DNA of 54,699 nucleotides. Origin: an uncultured Prevotellaceae bacterium (lineage in GTDB: Bacteria > Bacteroidota > Bacteroidia > Bacteroidales > Bacteroidaceae). A model generated the notes under the pieces. It was not told the origin of the DNA, did not search any database, and was given only the letters and a program-made list of their open reading frames with translations. The stretch's first letter is position 1; each line of letters begins with the position of its first letter. The stretch spans positions 1 to 54,699 of the forward strand of contig CACXIP010000021.1 in assembly GCA_902767775.1 (NCBI GenBank). The letters are read 5' to 3'. Positions 25,771-33,477 of the stretch are shown piece by piece. The position numbers were made by a program, and so were the translations under genes.

Positions 25771-27147
25771 ATGAGAAAAATACTCGTATTGATGATGGCA
25801 TTCATGATGTCGGCAGGCGTATCAGCCTACACGCCTTGGAAAAAAGGTGCATTTGAAACCAAGAAATACAGGAACCTGCTTGTGGAGATGGGTTATGGCA
25901 AAAAGGAGGTCGACCAGAAACTCAAGGAGGTATTCAATGATGTCTTCTATGGTCCCAACAAGGTGTATTTTGAGGTGGGCGACTCCATGGGGTACATCTC
26001 CGACATCAAAAACCACGATGCTCGCACCGAGGGCATGTCCTACGGTCTGATGATAGCCGTGCAGTTTGACAAGAAAGATATTTTTGACAGGCTTTGGAGA
26101 TGGAGCAAGAAATATATGCAGCATCAGTCTGGAAGAAGGGAAGGCTACTTCGCATGGAGCTGCAGGACGGATGGCACACGCAATTCGGATGGCGCTGCCT
26201 CGGATGGCGAACTCTACTTCATCACCTCGCTCATCTTTGCCTCCAACCGTTGGGGCGACGACACGGGCATCAACTACAAGGCAGAGGCAAAGCATATCCT
26301 TGACTGCATACAGCCACGTGAATATGAGGAAGTTCAACGTGGTGGATTCTGGGGCGGATTCGGAGGTCAGGCGCAGGGTCAGCAGGCCCAGCAGAACCAG
26401 CAGCCACAAAAAGCGATGCAGTATCTCATCGACCCCGAGACAAAACTCATCACCTTCACCCCTGATGGATTTGGCCAGCGCTTCACCGACCCCTCCTACC
26501 ACATCCCCGCATTTTATGAGGTTTGGGCTAAATGGGGCGATGATGGCCGTGCCGACTTCTGGAAGGAATGTGCCGTGAAGAGCAGGGAGTTCCTTCACAA
26601 GTGCATCAATGAGAAGACAGGTCTGAATGGTGACCAGTGCCAGTATGACGGCAGTGAGATGCAGGCACCGCGTTTCCCGGGCATGCGTCAGGGACAGCAG
26701 GGTGCTCCCCGTCGTAACGGCAACAACAATTTCCGGTACGACTCATGGCGTGTGCCGATGAACATCACGCTCGACTATGAGTGGAGCTGTGCCGACCGGG
26801 AGTGGCAGCAGCAGTATGGCGAGAAGATTCAGAATTTCTTCTATTCGCAGGGAGTCAACGACTTTATGGACCAGTACCGCACGGACGGCAGCCTGCCCGA
26901 GGAGGGAGAAATCATTCCCGCAGGAGGATTCCGCAAACTCCGCCATTCCATCGGTTTGGTCTCCACAGTGGCAGCCGCCTCAATGTTGTGCAGCCACGAC
27001 AAGAGCAAGGAGTTTGTCGATGCATTGTGGAACGCCAAGCATGTGCCCTTCGAGGATGGCTATTTTGATGCTTATTATGACGGACTGCTGAGGCTCTTCG
27101 CCTTCATGCACCTCAGTGGAAATTACCGTATCATCTTCCCCAAATAA
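25771..27147 (+). CDS. Secreted GH8 reducing-end xylose-releasing exo-oligoxylanase
   Basis: 458 aa from ATG 25771; an upstream GTG at 25765 would add two residues. The signal peptide MRKILVLMMAFMMSAGVSA is followed by an (alpha/alpha)6 barrel. General acid E87 lies in ARTEGMSYG and a likely base D335 in NITLDYEW. These features fit the Rex-type branch of GH8, which clips xylose from the reducing ends of xylo-oligosaccharides. Two loops carry glutamine/glycine-rich low-complexity inserts (GGQAQGQQAQQNQQPQ at about 200-215; RQGQQGAPRRNGNNN near 310-325). Two hairpins follow the gene. Confidence 0.9.
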   Translation: MRKILVLMMAFMMSAGVSAYTPWKKGAFETKKYRNLLVEMGYGKKEVDQKLKEVFNDVFYGPNKVYFEVGDSMGYISDIKNHDARTEGMSYGLMIAVQFDKKDIFDRLWRWSKKYMQHQSGRREGYFAWSCRTDGTRNSDGAASDGELYFITSLIFASNRWGDDTGINYKAEAKHILDCIQPREYEEVQRGGFWGGFGGQAQGQQAQQNQQPQKAMQYLIDPETKLITFTPDGFGQRFTDPSYHIPAFYEVWAKWGDDGRADFWKECAVKSREFLHKCINEKTGLNGDQCQYDGSEMQAPRFPGMRQGQQGAPRRNGNNNFRYDSWRVPMNITLDYEWSCADREWQQQYGEKIQNFFYSQGVNDFMDQYRTDGSLPEEGEIIPAGGFRKLRHSIGLVSTVAAASMLCSHDKSKEFVDALWNAKHVPFEDGYFDAYYDGLLRLFAFMHLSGNYRIIFPK

Positions 27148-27151
27148 AAAG

Positions 27152-27198
27152 ATTGCCGTGTAGCCTTCCCGTAATGACAGGTTAGACTACACGGCAAT
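27152..27198 (+). terminator. Hairpin downstream of GH8
   Basis: A 12-bp perfect stem (ATTGCCGTGTAG with CTACACGGCAAT) round a 23-base loop. It lacks an immediate T-run on the plus strand, but on the minus strand it is followed by TCTTTTTATTT. Confidence 0.6.
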
Positions 27199-27215
27199 GA
27201 GATTTGTCTGATAAG

Positions 27216-27240
27216 GCGGTGGCTTTGGTCACCGCTTTTT
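27216..27240 (+). terminator. Terminator after GH8 (second hairpin)
   Basis: GCGGTG with CACCGC round an 8-base loop, extended by G-U/A-U pairs and followed by TTTTT. This is a standard intrinsic terminator for the GH8 transcript. Confidence 0.75.
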
Positions 27241-27253
27241 ACATGCTTGTTTT

Positions 27254-28729
27254 TTACATGGTTGGCGATGAGACGATGATTTTCGCCTCAGTGTTGGAGT
27301 AGATGGAAGGGATGGTGAACGTCACCCCGTCGTATGACAGCGTCTGACCACCTTTCACATTCACATCCTTGTATTTCTTGCTCCCGTGGGTGGAACTCTT
27401 GGCACCTGTGGTGGCCTTGCCGCCGATGCCCATCAGAGTGGCACCGTTGGTCAATACCTCATAGTCGGTCTTGAAAGCCGTCCCGCTGTCCTCAGAAGCA
27501 CATGAGAGGATGGTGCCGCCGCTGAGTGTGATGGATTGGTCGCTCTTGATGGCCTGAGGTTTGGTGTCCAGTGTGCCGTATTCAAATACTTTTCCTGTGG
27601 TCACCACGGTCAGTGTGCCGCCGCTGATGGTGATGGCACCAGTAGAGTTGATGCCCTTGCCGCCCGCTCCGGTGCTCGTCAGCGACATCGTGCCGCCCGA
27701 CATGGTGAATGTGCCGTCGCATTTGGCAGCAGCATTGCTGGATATGTCGGCGACATCAGCCTCGTAGATGGCGGTGCCACTTGTCGTGGCGGTGATGACG
27801 CCACCCGTCACTATCATGTTGCTGTCGCATTTCATTGCCTTTGTGGCGTTGCCGGTGGTCGTCACGGTGAGTGTGCCTCCGGAAATGGTCAGGTAGCCAT
27901 TGTCGGTCTTGTCGCTCTTCTTCATCTCCACATCGATGCCGTCGCCAGCAGCGGTGATGTTCAATGTGCCTCCCAACATCTTGAAATACTGGTTGATATG
28001 GAACCCATCGCCGACAGCATTCACTGTAATGGTGCCGAGGCCCTCGTTGAGCAGCGTATACTCATCGCTGTCGTAGGCATGCTTCACATTGCCGGTGATG
28101 GTCAGGCTGCCAGCGCCGGTCCATGACGAATGGCCATCGATGTAGAAGGCTGCCTTGTGTCCGTCGCTGTCGTCATCAGCAGCATTGGTCAAACCGTCGG
28201 TCAGGCTGTTGCTTGTGCCATCAGCGAGTTCCACACCGATCATCTTGCCGTTCTGGATGTTGATGGCGGCACTGTCGGGATTGGTGAGTGAGAGGTTGCT
28301 GAGCACCAACTGCATGGCATGGCTGCCCTCCATGTAGAACGAGCCATTGCTGCTGTTGCCGCTGAGGGTATAGGTCACATTTTGTGCAAGATAGTCACTG
28401 GCTGCGACACACACATGGGCACCATTCACCTTGGCAGTGATGAAAGGAGCAATGTTTCCAGAAATCTCCACCTTGGCAGAATTGCCGGAATAGTTCACGA
28501 CCACACAGTTGTCGCTGACGCTTCTGTTGTCGATGGTGATGTTGGTGATGTCGCTCAGGGAATAGACTTTATCACCTATTTTCAGGGAGGTCCCCTCTTG
28601 ATAAAGCATGTCGCCGGTTTGAGATGCCGGGATGGCGTATGTCACGTCGCCCATGTTGACACGCAGTGTCTGTGCATGGGTTGTCAAGGTGAGCACAGAC
28701 AGGATGGCTATGGTGAGTATCTTCTTCAT
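27254..28729 (-). CDS. Secreted beta-helix carbohydrate-binding protein (Cthe_2159/DUF4353-like)
   Basis: 491 aa with signal peptide MKKILTIAILSVLTLTTHAQ. A small N-terminal domain (about 20-75: TLRVNMGDVTYAIPASQTGD, VYSLSDITNITID) is followed by regular parallel beta-helix turns with GGTL, GAITISGGTLTVVTTG and SGGTMSLTSTG motifs (about 85-450). Proteins of this family, such as Cthe_2159, bind cellulose or polygalacturonate and resemble polysaccharide lyases. Catalysis is not shown for this one. The start overlaps the stop of the upstream gene as ATGA, so the two proteins are probably made together. Confidence 0.85.
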   Translation of the reverse strand: MKKILTIAILSVLTLTTHAQTLRVNMGDVTYAIPASQTGDMLYQEGTSLKIGDKVYSLSDITNITIDNRSVSDNCVVVNYSGNSAKVEISGNIAPFITAKVNGAHVCVAASDYLAQNVTYTLSGNSSNGSFYMEGSHAMQLVLSNLSLTNPDSAAINIQNGKMIGVELADGTSNSLTDGLTNAADDDSDGHKAAFYIDGHSSWTGAGSLTITGNVKHAYDSDEYTLLNEGLGTITVNAVGDGFHINQYFKMLGGTLNITAAGDGIDVEMKKSDKTDNGYLTISGGTLTVTTTGNATKAMKCDSNMIVTGGVITATTSGTAIYEADVADISSNAAAKCDGTFTMSGGTMSLTSTGAGGKGINSTGAITISGGTLTVVTTGKVFEYGTLDTKPQAIKSDQSITLSGGTILSCASEDSGTAFKTDYEVLTNGATLMGIGGKATTGAKSSTHGSKKYKDVNVKGGQTLSYDGVTFTIPSIYSNTEAKIIVSSPTM

Positions 28730-29118
28730 CTTACTGCAGTTTTGAGGATGTTGCCTTTGGTGTCCCTAATCACGTAGAATCCTTTGGGAAGTCGGTTTAG
28801 GGCATCCCGAGTGTCGCCGAATGTCCCTACATGTATGCCCGATGGAGTATAGGCGTCGACCGCACCTTCCGGAAGGTTTGCCTGGACGGTCGCGATGCCG
28901 GACGTCTCAGTGAAAAACATCTTGCTCAGGCTTGACAGTGGGATGGTTGTGCCGTCGCTTGACACAAGATTGCCGTCTGCGAAGGTAAGTGTCAGTCCCT
29001 CGGCAGGAATGGATACCAATGTGCCGTCGGCCTTCTCGAAGGTGAGGTATTCAAAACTCTGTGCCCTGCACGTCATGATGGCGGCCAGGACAAATGCGGT
29101 CAATAGTGCTCTCTTCAT
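28726..29118 (-). CDS. Small secreted protein coupled to the beta-helix protein
   Basis: 130 aa with signal peptide MKRALLTAFVLAAIMTCRAQ. The first mature half (FEYLTFEKADGTLVSIPAEG, LTFADGNLVSSDGTTIPLSS, LSKMFFTE) resembles the N-terminal domain of the following gene (VTYAIPA, LSDITNITID). The last 50 residues (AVDAYTPSGIHVGTFGDTRD then LPKGFYVIRDTKGNILKTAV) look like a T9SS-type C-terminal sorting core. The family is not named here. It is the first gene of the pair, with ATGA overlap at 28726-28729, and has its own promoter. Likely a surface partner or delivery module for the beta-helix protein. Confidence 0.75.
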   Translation of the reverse strand: MKRALLTAFVLAAIMTCRAQSFEYLTFEKADGTLVSIPAEGLTLTFADGNLVSSDGTTIPLSSLSKMFFTETSGIATVQANLPEGAVDAYTPSGIHVGTFGDTRDALNRLPKGFYVIRDTKGNILKTAVR

Positions 29119-29161
29119 GTTATTTTTTAGTTATATTCAATTCTTTGTGCATTTACACCAA

Positions 29162-29193
29162 CAAAAGTAAATAAAAACACGGAAACACACAAA
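29162..29193 (-). promoter_or_regulatory. Promoter of the small-secreted/beta-helix operon
   Basis: On the minus strand TTTG (29193-29190), then 20 bases, then TACTTTTG (29169-29162). The leader is about 37 bases. Confidence 0.7.
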
Positions 29194-29219
29194 ATTTTAA
29201 CCATTATTGCATAAAAAAA

Positions 29220-29249
29220 CATGGAAATTGTCTCCCGACAACTTCCATG
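29220..29249. terminator. Hairpin between divergent promoters
   Basis: CATGGAAATTGTC and GACAACTTCCATG form a 13-bp stem with one A/C mismatch and a tccc loop. T-rich runs stand on both outer sides (TTTTTT downstream on each strand). It lies upstream of both neighbouring transcripts, so it does not end either gene. It may act as an insulator or mark a lost gene. Confidence 0.6.
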
Positions 29250-29360
29250 ATTAGTTTTTTCTAACTAACTTATTATCAACTATTCATTACTCTTCCTAAT
29301 TCTGCTGCAAAGGTAAGGGTTTTCCTGCAAATAAATAGAATAATAAGTGCAAAAACATAA

Positions 29361-29399
29361 CGTAAACGTTTGCGAAACGAACTTTTTTCATTATCTTTG
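29361..29399 (+). promoter_or_regulatory. LacI promoter with overlapping operator palindrome
   Basis: The promoter is TTTG (29369-29372), exactly 19 bases, then TATCTTTG (29392-29399). The -33 TTTG sits inside CGTAAACGTTTGCG (29361-29374), a palindrome in 12 of 14 bases with the central AACGTT typical of LacI-family operators. Binding there would block its own promoter and the whole LacI-GH31-GH2 operon. Confidence 0.75.
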
Positions 29400-29470
29400 C
29401 ACCAAGTATTGACGATATTTTCATTATTTAACAGATTTGTGGAGTATCAACCCACCTTAACTGATATGAC

Positions 29471-30493
29471 ATGAAACAGCACAGAGTTTCACTTAAAGAC
29501 CTCGCAGACCAACTTGGGGTGTCTATCGCAACAGTGTCAAGGGCACTGAGGGGCAGCCATGAGGTGGGAGAGGAGATGAGAGCGAAAGTCAAGGCATTGG
29601 CCAAGCAACTCAATTACAGACCCAATCCGTTTGCCCAGAGCCTGAGAAAAGAGGCTCCGCGCGTCATCGGTGTCGTAGTGCCCAATCTCGTCACACATTA
29701 TTTCGCCGCAGTGCTTGACGGTATAGAGGAATACGCCTTGCAGCAAGGCTATTCGGTCTTCAGTTCCAACAGCCATGAGAATCATGAGCGTGAGAAACAG
29801 GCCATCGACAACTTTATCTCCATGCATGTGGAAGGCATCATCGCATGCCTTGCCCAGGACACGGTCGACTATGCTCATTTCAAGGAAATCCATGAAATGG
29901 GCATCCCGCTTGTGTTCTTCGCCAGGACATGTCTTCCCGAACTGTTCTCACAGGTGGTGGCCAACGGCGACATTGCCGCACAAGAGGCCACCCAGCACCT
30001 CATAGACAACGGCTGCCGCCGAATCGCCTTCATCGGAGGCCCCAATCATCTTGATATGGTGAAACGGCGCAAACACGGCTATCTGGAGGCGCTGCGTGAA
30101 AACCGGATACCGATAGAGAGGGAATTGGTGGCATGTGGGAAAATCGACTTCGACGTGGCCAGAAACGCTACGCTTGCCCTGCTCGACAGCCCCAATCCCC
30201 CTGACGCCATCCTCGCCTTCAACGACATCGTCACCTACGCTGCCTTTGATGCTATCAAGAGCAGGGGCTTGAATATTCCTGATGATGTGGCCATCATCGG
30301 ATTCACCGATGGCGACACAGCCGCATTTGTGACACCAAAGTTGTCTGCCATCATGGACCAGGCGCATGTTCAGGGCATGAAGGCTTGCGAACTGCTGATG
30401 AAAAACATCAACGGTGACCATAAAATCTATAAGGAGGTCATCCCGATGATTCTCAAGATAAGGGACAGCAGTGTCAAGCATTCAGCACAATAG
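29471..30493 (+). CDS. LacI-family transcriptional regulator
   Basis: 340 aa. The helix-turn-helix and hinge are at residues 5-60 (RVSLKDLADQLGVSIATVSR, LNYRPNPFAQSLR), followed by a periplasmic-binding-protein-like effector domain (VIGVVVPNLVTHYFAAVLDG, IAFIGGP, AILAFNDIVTYAAF). It is the first gene of an operon with GH31 (gap of 40 bases) and GH2. The effector is probably a sugar or oligosaccharide freed by these enzymes. Its promoter carries a LacI-type palindrome, which suggests autoregulation. Confidence 0.94.
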   Translation: MKQHRVSLKDLADQLGVSIATVSRALRGSHEVGEEMRAKVKALAKQLNYRPNPFAQSLRKEAPRVIGVVVPNLVTHYFAAVLDGIEEYALQQGYSVFSSNSHENHEREKQAIDNFISMHVEGIIACLAQDTVDYAHFKEIHEMGIPLVFFARTCLPELFSQVVANGDIAAQEATQHLIDNGCRRIAFIGGPNHLDMVKRRKHGYLEALRENRIPIERELVACGKIDFDVARNATLALLDSPNPPDAILAFNDIVTYAAFDAIKSRGLNIPDDVAIIGFTDGDTAAFVTPKLSAIMDQAHVQGMKACELLMKNINGDHKIYKEVIPMILKIRDSSVKHSAQ

Positions 30494-30533
30494 TAAAAAA
30501 CAGATATCACAAACAATCTCAAAAACAATATCA

Positions 30534-33473
30534 ATGAAAAATCTAAAGTTATTCTTCTCGGCCATCCTATTGTTGATGACAACAGTAGCGGGTGCCGCTG
30601 GTTTTACACGCAATGGCAACACCGTCACCATACAGGTGGCGAATCCTCAGAATGATGGCGCACGGGTGGTGTGCCTGGAGGTAGTCAATGACAACATCAT
30701 TCGCGTTAGGGCAACATCGGAACAGGTGCTGCCTGAGAAAAAAAGCCTCATCATCGTGCCTCAGAAGGCAAAGCCCCAATTTGAGGTCACCGAAGACACC
30801 CAAAGCATCCGTGTGAAGGCAGCCAATGTCAGCGCCACCATCGACAAGCAGTCGGGCGATGTGTCTTTTTATGACGCACAAGGCAAACAACTGCTCAAAG
30901 AAGCCAAAAACGGAAAGACATTCAAGCATTTCAGGATGCCAGAGCGAGAGCTCGGCGTGCCTCAGCGCCAACTCTCAGAGAGTGAGCTGAATGGGCTGTC
31001 ATGGCAGCTGCAGTTCGACCGCAACCCCGCCTTGAAGGCAGTCTATGGACTTGGCCAGCATCAGGCAGAGGAATACAACATGCTGGAGAAGAACGAGGAG
31101 CTCTACCAATACAACACCAAGGTAAGCGTGCCGTTCGTCATGACCAACCTCAACTTCGGTCTGCTGTGGGACAGCTACAGCCTTGGCAGGTGGGGCAATC
31201 CCAACGACTACATCCAGCTCAACAGGGCTTTCAAACTCTATGACAAGAATGGAAAGGAAGGCCATCTCACCGGAACATATGTTGACAGAAACGGCAAAAA
31301 GCTTGTCCGCGACGAAGACTCTCTGTATTTCGAGTTTGACTGTCCGAATACATCCAAGATAGGCAATGCCACGGAAGACGGAGGCATCAAGAACCTGCCC
31401 AAGGGATTCAACCTCGATGGCGCACAGGTGGTGTATGATGGTTTTGTAGAGGCTCCAGAATCGGATGTCTACCATTTCATCCTCTATTATGCCGGATACA
31501 TGCGGGTGTATGTCGGTGGCAAGGAAGTGGTGCCCGAGAGGTGGCGCACTGCGTGGAACCCCAACTCATGGAAATTCACGGCTCCCCTTCAGAAAGGAAA
31601 ACGTACACAACTGCGTGTAGAGTGGAAGCCAGACGGCGGCACGAGCTATTGCGGTCTGCGTGTGGCTCAGCCGTTCGACTCCAAGAAAACCCTCAGCATC
31701 TGGAGTGAGATGAGCCGCGACATGGACTATTATTTCATCGCCGGCAATAATATGGATGAGGTCATCAGCGGATACCGTACGCTGACCGGAAAGGCATCGC
31801 TCTATCCCAAATGGGTGCTGGGATTCTGGCAGAGCAGGGAGAGATACAAGAGCAGCGCAGAGATAGAAGAGACGCTGGCTGAGTTCAGAAAGCGCCATAT
31901 CCCCATCGACAATATCGTGCAGGACTGGAACTACTGGCCCCTGCCCGACTGGGGCAGCCATGAGTTTGAGACATCCCGTTTCCCCAACCCGCAGGCGATG
32001 CTCGACAGCGTTCACCAGATGAATGGCAGGTTCATGATATCGGTGTGGCCGAAATTCTACGAGACGGTGGACAACTACAAGGAACTCGACGGCAAGGGAT
32101 GGATATATCGTCAGGCCATCACCGACGACATCCACGACTGGTTGGGCTACAAAGGTTCTTTCTATGACGCATACGATGCAGGAGCCAGAAAGGTGTTCTG
32201 GAGGCAGATGAACGAGAAGCTCTACAGCAAATATAAGTTTGGTATCGATGCTTGGTGGATGGATGCCTCCGAGCCCAATGTGAGGGACTGCACACCGGTG
32301 TGGTACCGCAAGGCGCTGAGCGGACCGACAGCCCTCGGCACCTCAACGGAGTATTTCAATGCCTATTCCATCGTCAATGCAGACGCCATCTACAACGGAC
32401 AGCGCTCTGTCAACCCCAACCAGCGCGTGTTCCTGCTCACAAGAAGCGGATTCGCAGGCGAGCAGAGATATTCTACCGCCACATGGTCGGGCGATATCGG
32501 CACCCGCTGGGAGGACATGAGGTCACAGATGACCGCCGGACTCAACTACTCGATGAGCGGACTTCCCTTCTGGGGGATGGACCAGGGTGGCTTCTCCGTA
32601 GAGAACAGGTATGTGAAGGCACAACAGGAATTCGACAGGACGGGCGTGGAAACCGCCGACCTCACCGAGTGGCGTGAACTCCAAGCCCGGTGGAACCAGT
32701 TTGGTTGCTTCATCCCGCTTTACCGTGCCCACGGACAGTGGCCGCTGCGCGAGGTGTGGAACATCGCCCCCGACAACCATCCGGCATACAAAACCATCGT
32801 GTGGTATGACAAGCTTCGCTATCATCTGATGCCGTATCTCTATTCCATGGCAGGATGGGTACACTTCAAGGATTATACCATGATGCGTGGTCTGTCAATG
32901 GACTTCACCAGCGACCAGAATGTATATGACATACCCGACCAATGGATGTTCGGCCCCGCCTTCATGGCTTGTCCTGTGGGCTACTACAAAGCCCGCAACC
33001 GCAGCGTCTATTTCCCGCAGACCTGTGGATGGTATGACCTGTATACCGGTGAGCATGTGGACGGCGGACAGACACTCGTGGTGGATGCGCCCTACGAGCG
33101 GATTCCCGTTTATGTCAGGGAAGGCAGCATCGTGCCTTTCGGACCCGAGATGGAGTGGTGCGACCAAAAGCCGGCAGAACTCATCAATCTTTATGTCTAT
33201 CAAGGCAAGGACGGCGAGTTCCAGCTCTATGAGGATGAGGGCACCAACTACAATTATGAGAAGGGAAAATACGCCACCATCGATATGAAATATGAGGAGG
33301 CATCAAAGACCCTCACCATAGGACAACGCAGCGGTTCGTTCAAGGGCATGCTCAAGAACAGACAGTTCAATGTCGTGGTCATCTCTAAGGACAAGCCCCA
33401 GCCGCTCAACCTGGTGAACCCAGAGGGGCAGTTGGTCAACTACACCGGAAAAGAAATCAAAATCAAACTCTGA
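30534..33473 (+). CDS. Secreted GH31 alpha-xylosidase-like enzyme with PA14 insert
   Basis: 979 aa from ATG 30534, which opens the signal peptide MKNLKLFFSAILLLMTTVAG. The frame is open upstream into the LacI stop, without signal character. The N-terminal beta domain (about 25-215) is interrupted by a PA14-like insert (about 245-385: GFNLDGAQVVYDGFVEAPES, YHFILYYAGYMRVYVGGKE). The GH31 barrel follows, with nucleophile D577 in WWMDASEPN and acid/base D654 in WSGDIGTRW. PA14 inserts are known in bacterial xyloglucan alpha-xylosidases. It probably removes alpha-xylose from xyloglucan oligosaccharides; alpha-glucosidase activity is the alternative. The next gene starts 4 bases after the stop. Confidence 0.9.
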   Translation: MKNLKLFFSAILLLMTTVAGAAGFTRNGNTVTIQVANPQNDGARVVCLEVVNDNIIRVRATSEQVLPEKKSLIIVPQKAKPQFEVTEDTQSIRVKAANVSATIDKQSGDVSFYDAQGKQLLKEAKNGKTFKHFRMPERELGVPQRQLSESELNGLSWQLQFDRNPALKAVYGLGQHQAEEYNMLEKNEELYQYNTKVSVPFVMTNLNFGLLWDSYSLGRWGNPNDYIQLNRAFKLYDKNGKEGHLTGTYVDRNGKKLVRDEDSLYFEFDCPNTSKIGNATEDGGIKNLPKGFNLDGAQVVYDGFVEAPESDVYHFILYYAGYMRVYVGGKEVVPERWRTAWNPNSWKFTAPLQKGKRTQLRVEWKPDGGTSYCGLRVAQPFDSKKTLSIWSEMSRDMDYYFIAGNNMDEVISGYRTLTGKASLYPKWVLGFWQSRERYKSSAEIEETLAEFRKRHIPIDNIVQDWNYWPLPDWGSHEFETSRFPNPQAMLDSVHQMNGRFMISVWPKFYETVDNYKELDGKGWIYRQAITDDIHDWLGYKGSFYDAYDAGARKVFWRQMNEKLYSKYKFGIDAWWMDASEPNVRDCTPVWYRKALSGPTALGTSTEYFNAYSIVNADAIYNGQRSVNPNQRVFLLTRSGFAGEQRYSTATWSGDIGTRWEDMRSQMTAGLNYSMSGLPFWGMDQGGFSVENRYVKAQQEFDRTGVETADLTEWRELQARWNQFGCFIPLYRAHGQWPLREVWNIAPDNHPAYKTIVWYDKLRYHLMPYLYSMAGWVHFKDYTMMRGLSMDFTSDQNVYDIPDQWMFGPAFMACPVGYYKARNRSVYFPQTCGWYDLYTGEHVDGGQTLVVDAPYERIPVYVREGSIVPFGPEMEWCDQKPAELINLYVYQGKDGEFQLYEDEGTNYNYEKGKYATIDMKYEEASKTLTIGQRSGSFKGMLKNRQFNVVVISKDKPQPLNLVNPEGQLVNYTGKEIKIKL

Positions 33474-33477
33474 GGAA

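Larger units (their letters stand above)
29119..29470. other. Divergent control region between the small secreted protein and LacI
   Basis: 352 bases without a gene. In order it holds the minus-strand promoter (29162-29193), an orphan hairpin (29220-29249) lying between the two divergent promoters, and the plus-strand LacI promoter with its palindrome (29361-29399). A 70-base leader follows. Confidence 0.8.
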
